Position numbers and translations under genes: made by a program
Notes under the pieces: generated by a model
The model's input: only the letters and a program-made list of their open reading frames with translations
Database searches by the model: none
What the model was told of the DNA's origin: nothing
DNA from: Deltaproteobacteria bacterium
Lineage (GTDB): Bacteria; Desulfobacterota; Syntrophia; Syntrophales; UBA6807
Assembly (NCBI GenBank): GCA_011056835.1
Contig: DSDU01000052.1
Location: forward strand, 1 to 37,819
DNA: 37,819 nucleotides
Direction of reading: 5' to 3'
Part shown: positions 15,865-24,139 of the stretch, in pieces
Layout: every line of letters starts with the position of its first letter
Numbering within the stretch: position 1 is the stretch's first letter

Positions 15865-17370
15865 ATGAAGATTACCGTAAAAAAGGGTGCACTGCGGGAC
15901 AGCACAACCGATGCGATCGTTGTTGTCTCTTTTGAAGACGAACCAAAACCGGAGGGAACTATACGAGATGTCGACGCCGCTTGTGATGGTCAGATCAGTT
16001 CCCTGATAACGAATGGCATTATAAGAGGGAAGCTTTACGAAACGTCAGTGGTTACGACGGGAGGGGTGATTGGGCCGAGTGTCGTCATCGTTCTTGGGCT
16101 CGGGAAAAAGGGCGATTTCAGCAGAGATAAACTGCGGGGAGGATTTTCAAAGGCCGCTCAAAAAGTGAGAGAGTTGAATCTGAAAACGTTTGCAACATCA
16201 ATCAATGACGGACATGCCGGTCTTTCCCTTGAAGTGACCGTCCGGACGGTTGTAGAAGGTGTTATGCTCGGCCTTTATGAGTTCACACCGTTTAAGACAG
16301 TTGATCGTGTTGAGATGAAAACCGTGAATGAATTCGTTATTATGGGGACAAAACTGCCCACGGTGAAGAAAATTCGGACGATGGCGGATAAAGGAGAGAA
16401 AATTTCCCGAGCCGTGTATTACACACGAGATCTCGTTGCCACACCTTCCAATGAGATGACGCCCACGATTCTGGCGCAACGGGCAGAGGATGTCGCCAGC
16501 AAGAGAAATATAAAGGTTGACATACTCAATGATGCGGCTATGAAAAAGCTGGGAATGAATGCCCTTCTCGGAGTATCCCGGGGAAGCAGCGAGGCGCCGA
16601 AAATGATCGTCATGGAATATCGCGGTGCGGACACGACTGAAAGTCCCATAGTTCTTGTAGGAAAGGGAATAACTTTTGACAGTGGAGGAATTTCAATTAA
16701 ACCGTCCGCAGGCATGGAGGACATGAAGGACGATATGGCGGGAGGAGCCGCCGTTATCGGGATCCTCGCCTCAGCCGCTGATCTGGGGCTTCCGGTAAAC
16801 GTCATCGGTGTCATTCCCGCGACTGAGAATCTGCCCGGCGGCAGCGCCTATAAGCCGGGGGATGTTCTGAAATCGATGTCGGGAAAGACTGTCGAAGTGA
16901 TCAGCACTGATGCGGAAGGTCGATTGATTCTTATCGATGCGTTTACCTATGCCGGGCGATACAATCCGGCCGCCCTGATCGATCTGGCTACGCTGACCGG
17001 CGCCTGCGTAATCGCCCTGGGCGATCTGATTGTCGGCATGATGGGGAATGATAACGAACTGAAAAACAGGATTCGTGAGGCCTCGGAGGCAACGGGGGAA
17101 AGAGTGTGGGAGTTGCCGCTTCCCGAAGAGTATGAGGAACTGATAAAGAGCGATGTGGCTGATTACAAGAACGTCGGCGGCCGATCCGCCGGTGCTATCA
17201 CCGCAGGCATTTTCCTTTCGAAGTTCATAGGAGATTATCCATGGGTGCATCTGGATATCGCCGGCCCCGCGCTGTTGTCAAAGAGCGGACCGTACATACC
17301 GAAAGGGGCCACCGGCATCGGTGTCCGGCTCATCGTCGAATTATTGGAAAACTGGGTGAAGCGAAAGTAA
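15865..17370 (+). CDS. pepA: Leucyl (cytosol) aminopeptidase, M17 family
   Basis: 501 residues, the usual length. GGAGGAAGC precedes ATG 15865. The N-terminal macro-like domain spans about 1-160 and the catalytic domain about 175-500. Metal and catalytic residues are in place: K267 and D272 in VGKGITFDSGG, K279, D290 in KDDMAGGAAV, and D349, E351, R353 in STDAEGRL. The signature NTDAEGRL has Ser in place of Asn. The enzyme removes N-terminal residues from peptides in the cytoplasm as a hexamer with two metal ions per subunit. It overlaps the start of the following transporter ATPase gene by one base (TAATG), pointing to co-translation and to peptide uptake and breakdown as a unit. Confidence 0.95.
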   Translation: MKITVKKGALRDSTTDAIVVVSFEDEPKPEGTIRDVDAACDGQISSLITNGIIRGKLYETSVVTTGGVIGPSVVIVLGLGKKGDFSRDKLRGGFSKAAQKVRELNLKTFATSINDGHAGLSLEVTVRTVVEGVMLGLYEFTPFKTVDRVEMKTVNEFVIMGTKLPTVKKIRTMADKGEKISRAVYYTRDLVATPSNEMTPTILAQRAEDVASKRNIKVDILNDAAMKKLGMNALLGVSRGSSEAPKMIVMEYRGADTTESPIVLVGKGITFDSGGISIKPSAGMEDMKDDMAGGAAVIGILASAADLGLPVNVIGVIPATENLPGGSAYKPGDVLKSMSGKTVEVISTDAEGRLILIDAFTYAGRYNPAALIDLATLTGACVIALGDLIVGMMGNDNELKNRIREASEATGERVWELPLPEEYEELIKSDVADYKNVGGRSAGAITAGIFLSKFIGDYPWVHLDIAGPALLSKSGPYIPKGATGIGVRLIVELLENWVKRK

Positions 17371-18344
17371 TGATTCCTCTCCTGACGATAAGAGATTTGA
17401 AAACATATTTTGAAACGCGAAACGGCACGGTGAAAGCCGTTGACGGCGTCGATCTATCAGTCAACCGGGGCGATACGTTGGGTGTTGTCGGCGAATCGGG
17501 ATGTGGAAAGACCGTTCTCGCTCTTACGATCATACGACTTATACCCATACCTCCGGGAAAAATAGTTTCGGGGAACATCATCTTCAATAATGTCGATCTC
17601 CTTCAGCTCCCTGAAGATGAAATGCGCGGTATGCGGGGTAATGACATTTCCATGATATTCCAGGAACCCATGACCTCTCTCAATCCGGTTCTGAAAATCG
17701 GAGATCAGGTTGCTGAAGTCATTCAGCTCCACAGGGACATATCGAAACACGACGCGCTGGAGCGTGCTGTGGAAATGCTTCGCCTTGTCGGGATGCCGTC
17801 ACCGCAGGAGCGGATACGAGATTACCCCCACCAGATGAGTGGCGGAATGCGCCAGCGGGTGATGATTGCCATGGCCCTTGCCTGCAACCCCTCGCTAATG
17901 CTGGCGGATGAGCCGACGACGGCCCTCGATGTGACGATTCAGGCGCAGATACTGGAGCTGATCAACCAATTGAAAGAAAAGGTCGGAACATCAGTCATTT
18001 TAATTACCCACGATCTCGGTGTTGTTGCCGAGGCCTGCCAGTATGCCGCAATCATGTATGCGGGTAAGATCGTTGAGCATTCCCCCGTAGCAGAGCTTTT
18101 CTCAAAACCGCTGCACCCCTATACGGTGGGGCTGATGGAATCCATTCCCAAACTCGATGCCGCCTCCCAGGAACAAACGCGTCTGAAAGTGATTTCCGGC
18201 GTTGTGCCGAACCTCTATAATCTGCCCCGGGGATGCAGCTTCCAAGAGAGGTGTCGTTACAGGATGGACATATGTGGAGAAAGGGAACCACCTCTCGATA
18301 AGTATAAGGGAGCTCATCTGGTACGATGCTGGAGATATCAATGA
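17370..18344 (+). CDS. dppD: Dipeptide/oligopeptide ABC transporter ATP-binding protein (DppD/OppD type)
   Basis: 324 residues from ATG 17370, which overlaps the pepA stop; the frame is open further upstream, but only within pepA. Walker A GESGCGKT at 41-48, signature MSGGMRQRV at 156-164, Walker B LMLADEP near 177-182, and H-loop ITHDLG. The C-terminal oligopeptide-type extension (RGCSFQERC...DIC...RC) carries the four cysteines typical of these subunits. It would power a peptide or nickel permease at the inner membrane as a heterodimer with the next gene's product. No permease or binding-protein gene is adjacent, so the membrane partners must be elsewhere. Confidence 0.93.
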   Translation: MIPLLTIRDLKTYFETRNGTVKAVDGVDLSVNRGDTLGVVGESGCGKTVLALTIIRLIPIPPGKIVSGNIIFNNVDLLQLPEDEMRGMRGNDISMIFQEPMTSLNPVLKIGDQVAEVIQLHRDISKHDALERAVEMLRLVGMPSPQERIRDYPHQMSGGMRQRVMIAMALACNPSLMLADEPTTALDVTIQAQILELINQLKEKVGTSVILITHDLGVVAEACQYAAIMYAGKIVEHSPVAELFSKPLHPYTVGLMESIPKLDAASQEQTRLKVISGVVPNLYNLPRGCSFQERCRYRMDICGEREPPLDKYKGAHLVRCWRYQ

Positions 18345-18354
18345 AGACGTTACA

Positions 18355-18393
18355 GGTTTCACGTTTAGAGTTTAAGGTTTTACGTTTTAGAGT
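18355..18393 (+). repeat. Short A+T-rich direct repeats between dppD and dppF
   Basis: Tandem-like degenerate units: CACGTTTAGAGTTTAAGG and TACGTTTTAGAGTATGG. This spacer (18345-18475) separates two genes that are normally tightly packed and has no ribosome binding site of its own close to dppF. Confidence 0.45.
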
Positions 18394-18475
18394 ATGGTCC
18401 GGTGTGTCTGTCCGGCAGGTACCGTCGGCACGGTATTACTCGTTATTAGATTGGTGAGAATGAGAAACCACAGTG

Positions 18476-19450
18476 ATGAAGTCGGTCTTGCTCGATTTAA
18501 GAAATCTTACAAAGTACTTCACTACAGGCGGGCGTTTCCTTTCCGGAAGGCGGGGCCTGGTGAAGGCCGTTGATGGTGTATCACTGACAATCCATAAAGG
18601 TGAGACTCTGGGGCTTGTCGGTGAGTCGGGGTGTGGAAAGACGACCATCGGCAGGCTCATTATGAGACTGGAAGAGCCTACCGGAGGGAGCATTTTATTC
18701 CAGGGTAAGGATGTCCTGACGCTCAAGAGAGAAGAATTAAAAGAATTCAGGAGAAAGGTCCAACTCATCTTTCAGGACCCCTATCTGTCATTGAATCCGA
18801 GAAAAAGCGCCGGTTTCATCGTAGGGGAGCCCCTTTTCATTCACGGGATTAGAAACGGGAAGGAACGACGGACCGCGACAGCAGGGCTGATGGAGATTGT
18901 CGGATTGACGGAGGAGCACATGGGACGATACCCCCATGAATTCAGTGGGGGCCAGCGGCAGCGAATCGGTGTGGCGCGGGCACTCGCCCTCAATCCTGAT
19001 CTCATCGTTGCCGATGAGCCCGTATCGGCACTTGATGTTTCCATTCAGGCCCAGATACTCAACCTGTTAAAAGATCTGCAACGCGATTTTGACCTGACGT
19101 ATCTGTTCATCAGCCACGATCTGAGCGTCATCGGCCATATGAGCGACCGCATTGCCGTCATGTATCTTGGAAAGATCGTTGAGCTGGCGGGCCGGGACGA
19201 ACTGTTTCGTAACCCGTTGCATCCCTATACGGAAGCCCTTTTATCGGCCGTACCTGTTCCCGACCCGTCAAAAAAGATGAAACGAGTGTTTCCGAAGGGA
19301 GATATGCCGAGCGCCCTCAATCCACCGTCCGGCTGTTCCTTTCATCCCCGGTGTCCTTACCGGATGGACGTGTGCGATACTGTCGAGCCTGCGTTGCTCC
19401 ACACGGGAACCGGTCGCGCAGCGGCATGCCATCTGAGGCGGCAATCATGA
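18476..19450 (+). CDS. dppF: Dipeptide/oligopeptide ABC transporter ATP-binding protein (DppF/OppF type)
   Basis: 324 residues from ATG 18476 (GTG 18473 is an alternative; neither has a strong ribosome binding site). Walker A GESGCGKT at 49-56, signature FSGGQRQRIG, Walker B LIVADEPVSALDV, H-loop ISHDLSV, and the C-terminal extension PSGCSFHPRCPYRMDVC...AACH with conserved cysteines. The N-terminal segment before Walker A (KYFTTGGRFLSGRRGLVKAV) is the insertion typical of the F subunit. It pairs with the preceding DppD-type ATPase. The 131-bp repeat-bearing gap between them is larger than usual for this operon. Confidence 0.93.
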   Translation: MKSVLLDLRNLTKYFTTGGRFLSGRRGLVKAVDGVSLTIHKGETLGLVGESGCGKTTIGRLIMRLEEPTGGSILFQGKDVLTLKREELKEFRRKVQLIFQDPYLSLNPRKSAGFIVGEPLFIHGIRNGKERRTATAGLMEIVGLTEEHMGRYPHEFSGGQRQRIGVARALALNPDLIVADEPVSALDVSIQAQILNLLKDLQRDFDLTYLFISHDLSVIGHMSDRIAVMYLGKIVELAGRDELFRNPLHPYTEALLSAVPVPDPSKKMKRVFPKGDMPSALNPPSGCSFHPRCPYRMDVCDTVEPALLHTGTGRAAACHLRRQS

Positions 19451-19538
19451 GTTGGAAACCTGGAAAATCAGATCGACGGCGCGGTTTGGGCAGCCGTCGG
19501 TTTTCGAACAGGGATGATTCATGAAGGAGGAATGAATC

Positions 19539-19859
19539 GTGGAAAAATTCATTCAGGTAGTGACCACCACTGAGAGAAAAGAAGATGCCGAAAAGATTGC
19601 ACGGACCCTGGTAGAAGAAAAACTGGCCGGGTGTGTTCAGATCATCGGTCCCCTGGCGAGTATCTATCGTTGGGAAGGTTCTGTGGAGCATGGAGAAGAA
19701 TGGCTCTGCTCGATCAAGACGTCACATAAACTCTATTCGGCTGTCGAAACGTCAATCAAGAAACTCCATCCTTATGATGTACCGGAAATTATAGCCCTTC
19801 CCATCGTGGCAGGCAGTGTCGAGTATCTCAGGTGGCTCGGCGGCCAGATCGGGAAATAA
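19539..19859 (+). CDS. cutA: CutA1 family protein (divalent-cation tolerance)
   Basis: 106 residues, the normal size. GTG 19539 follows GAAGGAGG. Nearly every family mark is present: ERKEDAEKIARTLVEEKLAGCVQ, IYRWEGSVEHGEEW, KT at 60-61, and the C-terminal signature LHPYDVPEIIALPI. CutA1 is a very stable trimer with a ferredoxin-like fold related to PII. It was linked to copper tolerance in E. coli, but its molecular role is unresolved. It lies between the transporter ATPases and a CoA-transferase gene on the same strand. Confidence 0.95.
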   Translation: MEKFIQVVTTTERKEDAEKIARTLVEEKLAGCVQIIGPLASIYRWEGSVEHGEEWLCSIKTSHKLYSAVETSIKKLHPYDVPEIIALPIVAGSVEYLRWLGGQIGK

Positions 19860-19938
19860 GTGTTGATCGATGGGAAATATATCACCAAATATGAACGGCC
19901 GATCATATCAGTCGAAATTCTAACAGAGGTGAATTATC

Positions 19939-21114
19939 GTGTCGTTACCCCTTGACGGAATGTATGTCATTGATCTGTCATCACTGTTGCCCGGTTCGCT
20001 CTGCAGCCAAATCCTGGCGGATCTCGGCGCTGAAGTTCTCAAGATCGAAAATCCAAACAGCGGAGATAATTTCAGATGGACGCCGCCGATTGTGAAGACA
20101 ATGGGAAGTTATTTTCACATTATCAATAGAAATAAAAAAGGCATGACACTGAATCTCAAGCATGAGAAAGGCCTTGAAATCTTAATGAAAATGATTCCCG
20201 CCGCCGATGTCGTTCTCGACAGCTGCATTCCCGGCACGATGGGAGAACTGGGGTTGTGTTATGATGACCTTAAAAAAGTTAATCCAGGCATTATCTGTTG
20301 TTCTTTAACAGGATTCGGGCAGGACGGGCCGTATAAACATCGACCGGCTCACGATATTGATTTCTTGAGCATTTCCGGTATCGTTGATCTCCTGGGCGAG
20401 CGAGGAGGCCCGCCGATTGTTCCCGCCGTTCAGTTTGCCGGCGCGGGTGGCGGCCTGAGCGCTGCACTGGGAATTATCTCGGCTCTGCTCAGGCGGGAGC
20501 GGACCGGTGAAGGACAATATGTCGATGTGGCGATTCTCGACAGCCTGACCCCCTTTTTGAGCCTTGTCATGTCTCAGTATATGGCCGACGGCATCATGCC
20601 CAGACGCGGCGAAAGTCTCGTTGGAGGAGGGTTCGCATTTTACAATATATACGAGACGGCCGATGGAAAATATCTTTCGCTCGGTTGCCTGGAAGAGAAA
20701 TTCTGGAAAGAATTCTGCAGGGCCGTGAAACGGGAAGATCTCATTGAAGATCAATATGCGCAAAGCCCGCGGCGGGAGGAATTGATCGATGAAACAAGAT
20801 CCATCTTTCTGCAAAAAACCCGGGATGAATGGATCAATCTCTTCGAAAAGTATACGATCTGTTATTCACCCGTCAATTCCCTTGAGGAAGCTGTTCGTGA
20901 TCCCCAGATACGGCATCGGGGTCTCTGGTTTTCATCGGAACATCCCGCGGGTGGTATGATTCCTCAGCAGCGATTTCCCGTTATATATTCCGGGGATCAG
21001 CCCCGGGTACGATGCCCCTCGCCGGGACTGGGAGAACACACCCGGGAAATCCTCAGCAAGATGGGCTATGCCTCCGGAGAGATAGATGACTTTTATAAAC
21101 AAGGGATTGTCTGA
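19939..21114 (+). CDS. CaiB/BaiF family CoA-transferase or alpha-methylacyl-CoA racemase-like protein
   Basis: 391 residues. GTG 19939 is preceded by AGAGGTG. Family marks are MYVIDLSSLLPGSLCSQILADLGAEVLKIE (over residues 8-37), INRNKKGMTLNLKHEKG, and GFGQDGPYKHRPAHDIDFLSISG (split across 125-147), where D139 is the equivalent of the catalytic Asp. The HDIDFLSISG pattern and length are closer to alpha-methylacyl-CoA racemase than to the paired genes at the left end, which carry YD or ND at this place. It might therefore epimerise 2-methylacyl-CoA esters or move CoA; sequence alone does not decide. It appears last in the pepA-dppDF-cutA run and precedes the tRNA genes. Confidence 0.88.
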   Translation: MSLPLDGMYVIDLSSLLPGSLCSQILADLGAEVLKIENPNSGDNFRWTPPIVKTMGSYFHIINRNKKGMTLNLKHEKGLEILMKMIPAADVVLDSCIPGTMGELGLCYDDLKKVNPGIICCSLTGFGQDGPYKHRPAHDIDFLSISGIVDLLGERGGPPIVPAVQFAGAGGGLSAALGIISALLRRERTGEGQYVDVAILDSLTPFLSLVMSQYMADGIMPRRGESLVGGGFAFYNIYETADGKYLSLGCLEEKFWKEFCRAVKREDLIEDQYAQSPRREELIDETRSIFLQKTRDEWINLFEKYTICYSPVNSLEEAVRDPQIRHRGLWFSSEHPAGGMIPQQRFPVIYSGDQPRVRCPSPGLGEHTREILSKMGYASGEIDDFYKQGIV

Positions 21115-21129
21115 AATAAAAAAAATTAC

Positions 21130-21158
21130 TTGACGAACGGTTAGAAAATAATTAAATA
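21130..21158 (+). promoter_or_regulatory. Possible sigma-70 promoter for the tRNA pair
   Basis: TTGACG (21130-21135), 17-bp spacer, TAAATA (21153-21158). The -35 is good (five of six), the -10 weak (three of six). It lies about 80 bp before tRNA-Arg. Confidence 0.35.
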
Positions 21159-21235
21159 GCACCTCTTCGACGGTTTTGTTCTTTCTTCGAATGATATGAC
21201 AATACTAAGATCTGCAGTTGTTAAGATAAGAAAAA

Positions 21236-21312
21236 GCGCCCGTAGCTCAGCTGGATAGAGTGGCAGACTTCGAATCTGTTGGTCGTAGGTTCGAATCCTA
21301 CCGGGCGCGCCA
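21236..21312 (+). tRNA. tRNA-Arg (anticodon UCG)
   Basis: 77 nt with a complete cloverleaf. Acceptor GCGCCCG pairs with CGGGCGC, the anticodon loop is CTTCGAA (anticodon TCG, reads CGA/CGG), the T arm is GTAGG-TTCGAAT-CCTAC, the discriminator is G, and CCA is encoded. Confidence 0.96.
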
Positions 21313-21340
21313 GACAATGAGCGACATGCGATGACATAAC

Positions 21341-21416
<76 letters not shown>

Positions 21417-21426
21417 TAAGAATCAA

Positions 21427-21454
21427 GGGGTTACGAGGAATCGTGACCCCTTTT
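21427..21454 (+). terminator. Terminator of the tRNA-Arg/tRNA-Lys unit
   Basis: GGGGTTACGA-GGAA-TCGTGACCCC (10-bp stem with one G-T pair) followed by TTTT, 10 nt after the CCA end of tRNA-Lys. Confidence 0.9.
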
Positions 21455-21588
21455 ATTTCAACTGTTTGACCACACCGAAATGTGGTGTATTAACGGGCTG
21501 TTGTCATGAATTTCGTATCTTTCTTATCCTGATGTGGAAGGCGCCGTGTCTCCGGATTATGGGGCGGGATCCAAATACAATAGATAAA

Positions 21589-22026
21589 ATGTACAATTCC
21601 TTGACCGGAGTATATGCGAACGCATTCTTTGGAGAAAACGAAAAAAACCAAATTATCAGAAGATGCTTTACGGGTTCTCGTAAGAAATCGGAACCATATG
21701 ACCGATCTGGAATTTCGGCTGCGGCGCCGGCCGGACTGCGCAATACCTGAAAGATACGGAACTGAAGTTTCCGGACTTGATCTATCGAAAAATCACTGGA
21801 ACAGGCACGAACAATTCACCCGGAACTACACTTTCAAAAGGGTAACATCCTGAGACTCGAGTTTGAAGACGATTCAATAGCCGGTTTCGTGGCTTACTAC
21901 ATGATAATTCACTTTATAAATGATCAGGCGGGATCTCCATTTCGTGAAGTATTCAACGCATTGCAGCTCAGTGGATCATATGTTTTCATTCTCTGTTGGT
22001 GATCTTCTGATACTTTTACAATAGAA
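21589..22026 (+). pseudogene. Frameshifted class I SAM-dependent methyltransferase
   Basis: No single frame is open, but successive frames together spell a methyltransferase. KMYNSLTGVYANAFFGENEK (from 21586) matches the N-terminal YDxxAxxYAxxFxxE region. GCGAGRTAQYLKD (about 21720-21758) is SAM motif I in a second frame. VSGLDLSKN (about 21764-21792) is the post-I GxDLS motif in a third frame. GNILRLEFEDDSIAGFVAYY and MIIHF (about 21840-21915) then give the usual gDmxxLpFxDxSfdgVxxxxxxHF run, and FREVFNALQLSGSYVFIL (about 21940-22000) matches lrExxRvLkPGGxxll. At least three frameshifts separate these blocks, so the gene is dead unless the assembly is wrong. It lies just after the tRNA pair. 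Confidence 0.75.
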
Positions 22027-22082
22027 CGACTTTGATGACATTAAAAGAGACTGTGGCATCGACCATAGAAGGCCGTGACACC

Positions 22083-22505
22083 ATGGAAATGCAAAAGTTT
22101 ATTAATGACCGCGTCAAAAAGTATTACTGGGATGATGATTTGAACTGTGCGATCACGACACTCAAGATTTTATCGGAGCACTTTGGCGTGAATCTGTCGG
22201 AGCAGGTCCTCGATTCGGCCCTTGGAATGCATGGCGCCGGCGAATATGGCGCCCAATGCGGGTTAGTCGAGGGAACGTTGTTGTTTATCGGCATTTGGGG
22301 TCGGATTCAAAAGATTCAGGATGCCGCGATTGTCGAAACCTGCCACCGTTATGCACAACGCTTTGAACGGCGTTTTTCAAGTTTGACTTGCAGAGTGCTT
22401 CGTCCTGAAGGGTTTCATAACGACAATCCTCCACATTTATGTGAAGGATTGACATGTGAAGCAGTGCGCTTTAATCTTGAGTTTGTGCGGGATGCGTTCT
22501 CCTAA
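22083..22505 (+). CDS. Putative redox-active C_GCAxxG_C_C family protein
   Basis: About 140 residues from ATG 22083 (AGAAGG upstream); TTG 22032 or ATG 22035 would add 16-17 residues. The arrangement is that of the C_GCAxxG_C_C family: LNCAITTLKIL, then MHGAGEYGAQCGLVEGTLLFIG, then CHRYAQRF, TCRVLRP and CEGLTCEAVRF. Where the family has a GCG-type motif the first Cys is replaced (GMHGAGEYGAQCG). Members are small cysteine-rich proteins common in anaerobes and thought to be redox-active or metal-binding; biochemical function is largely unknown. No signal peptide. It is followed after 257 bp by the iron exporter gene, which fits iron/redox homeostasis but does not prove it. Confidence 0.75.
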   Translation: MEMQKFINDRVKKYYWDDDLNCAITTLKILSEHFGVNLSEQVLDSALGMHGAGEYGAQCGLVEGTLLFIGIWGRIQKIQDAAIVETCHRYAQRFERRFSSLTCRVLRPEGFHNDNPPHLCEGLTCEAVRFNLEFVRDAFS

Positions 22506-22762
22506 ACCCCGGCATGAGTTCAACCGGCAGACATGCGTGTGCATAACTCCCCATAAAACACTCCGCTTAAGCGTGGATTTAGGTATTATCATATTGAACT
22601 TTAAGAAATGTCGACAAGTGTTCAACCGATGCATGAAAGCAGTTTGTCGACGCTGAGTCGCTCCGGACAGCGTATGGCAGTATTGAGGGATCCGTATTTG
22701 AGGGAGGTTTCGTTGCCTTTTAGATTTGCACACTTGGAAGCCCTTACAAGAGGAGTTGAAGA

Positions 22763-23635
22763 ATGGATATCAGTGAAGATCTGCGAAAGGTGTTGCTGGA
22801 TTATCAGAAGAATGAAATCACCGAACATCATATTTACAGAAGGTTGGCCGAAAAGGTCAAACATTCTGAGAACGGGCGTATACTTGAGGATATTGCCCGT
22901 GATGAACTCCGGCATTACGGCGTGTGGCGAACCTACACCCGGCAGGATGTGGCGCCTGACCAATGGACAATCTGGAAATACTGCTGGATAAGTCGGATTT
23001 TCGGTTTGACCTTTGGTCTCAAGTTGATGGAACGAGGGGAGGGAGGTGCACAGGAGAATTATGCACAATTGCGGGAAACGATCCCCGAAACGGAGGTCAT
23101 CATGCGTGAGGAGAACCATCATGAGGCTGCTTTGCTTGGAATGCTTGACGAAGAAAGGCTTCGCTATACGGGATCGGTCGTGTTGGGACTGAGTGATGCC
23201 CTGGTGGAGTTGACCGGCGCACTTGCCGGATTAACCCTGGCATTGCAGAACACGAAACTGATCGCTCTGACAGGATCGATTACCGGAATTGCCGCCGCCT
23301 TGTCCATGGGGGCTTCTGAGTACCTCTCGACGAAGGAGGAGGGATCGGTCAAGAATCCTGTGAAAGCATCCGTTTACACAGGGGGGACATATTTGATTAC
23401 CGTACTGCTTCTTGTTATGCCTTACTTGGTTCTAAATAATTACTATGTGTGTTTAGGGTGTACCCTGGTTGGGGCTGTTTCAATAATCGCCGTTTTCAAC
23501 TACTACATCTCCGTTGCGAAAGGCGACCCGTTTCAAAAACGATTTCTAGAGATGACGGGACTGAGTCTCGGCGTTGCGGCCGTCAGTTTCTTGATAGGAT
23601 TGATGTTACGATTTTTTCTTGGTGTTGACATCTGA
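22763..23635 (+). CDS. mbfA: Rubrerythrin-like / VIT1-CCC1 fusion, MbfA-type iron exporter
   Basis: 290 residues; AGAGGAG precedes ATG 22763. Residues about 1-130 form a ferritin-like di-iron helix bundle with EITEHHIYRRLAE, DIARDELRHYGV and REENHHEA as the usual Glu/His ligand clusters. From about 136 on the protein is a VIT1/CCC1 membrane domain with about five segments (VVLGLSDALVELTGALAGL; a Gly-rich second segment ending MGASEYLSTKEE; then three more). The domain order is that of MbfA, which exports ferrous iron across the inner membrane and protects against iron and peroxide stress. The MGASEYLS...KEE region matches the metal-binding signature of VIT1. It fits with the nearby cysteine-rich redox protein and, further away, the superoxide dismutase. 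Confidence 0.9.
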   Translation: MDISEDLRKVLLDYQKNEITEHHIYRRLAEKVKHSENGRILEDIARDELRHYGVWRTYTRQDVAPDQWTIWKYCWISRIFGLTFGLKLMERGEGGAQENYAQLRETIPETEVIMREENHHEAALLGMLDEERLRYTGSVVLGLSDALVELTGALAGLTLALQNTKLIALTGSITGIAAALSMGASEYLSTKEEGSVKNPVKASVYTGGTYLITVLLLVMPYLVLNNYYVCLGCTLVGAVSIIAVFNYYISVAKGDPFQKRFLEMTGLSLGVAAVSFLIGLMLRFFLGVDI

Positions 23636-23694
23636 GGCATGGTTTAAAAACGGCAGGCTGATCTCAACAGGCCGTTGACAAATTCCCAGGATGA

Positions 23695-23900
23695 GACCGT
23701 TCAAAAATGTTCGGATTTAAGGCACCCGAAATTTGCTTGTCTTGCGGCGCGCACCGGCAAGGACCCATTTATTACTATAGTGCCGCAACGCCTGCCTATC
23801 GGCAGTCCTTGTCTGTACTCCCAGCCCTGAGGAAGGAGTCGTACGTACGGGTTTGTCGCAGTGACGAAGATTGATGGTAACGCCGCAGACGGGTGTTTCC
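23695..23900 (-). repeat. Dispersed intergenic repeat, copy 3, interrupted
   Basis: In inverted orientation: GACCGTTCAAAAATGTTCGG then AAGGCACCCGAAATT at 23695-23731. After about 95 unrelated bases the family resumes with CTGAGGAAGGAGTCGTACGT, GTCGCAGTGACGAAGATTG and CGCCGCAGACGGGTGTTT at 23827-23898. The intervening segment has its own inverted repeats (GCAAGGAC / GTCCTTGT), suggesting a nested small element. Confidence 0.6.
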
Positions 23901-24097
23901 CCAAGGGCCTCTTGATAGGGTGTTATCCTTACCGTTGTGACCGGAACACCGTTTCCCCCTTTATTTTCCATCAACAAACTCACGCCCCGATGTGAGTGGA
24001 AACGAAAAAATAACAATATGTGAACACCAACAGAATACAACTTGACGCGTCCCGTGATTTTTACTATAGGGGCGAGAATTGCTGACGCCCATACAAG

Positions 24098-24139
24098 CCT
24101 CCGAGAGCTGCCCCTTCTTTGTAATTCCGCTCTCGGGGG
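24098..24139 (+). other. Stable hairpin in the mbfA-atoE intergenic region
   Basis: Arms CCTCCGAGAGC (24098-24108) and GCTCTCGGGGG (24129-24139) give an 11-bp stem with one G-T pair and a 20-nt loop, followed by TCCTTTCTAC. It could be a terminator for an unseen transcript or a structured RNA; I do not recognise a known family. Confidence 0.35.

Noticed and set aside
17241-17369. N-terminal extension of the dppD frame
   Set aside because: Lies entirely inside pepA in another frame; ATG 17370 matches the family start and is coupled to the pepA stop.
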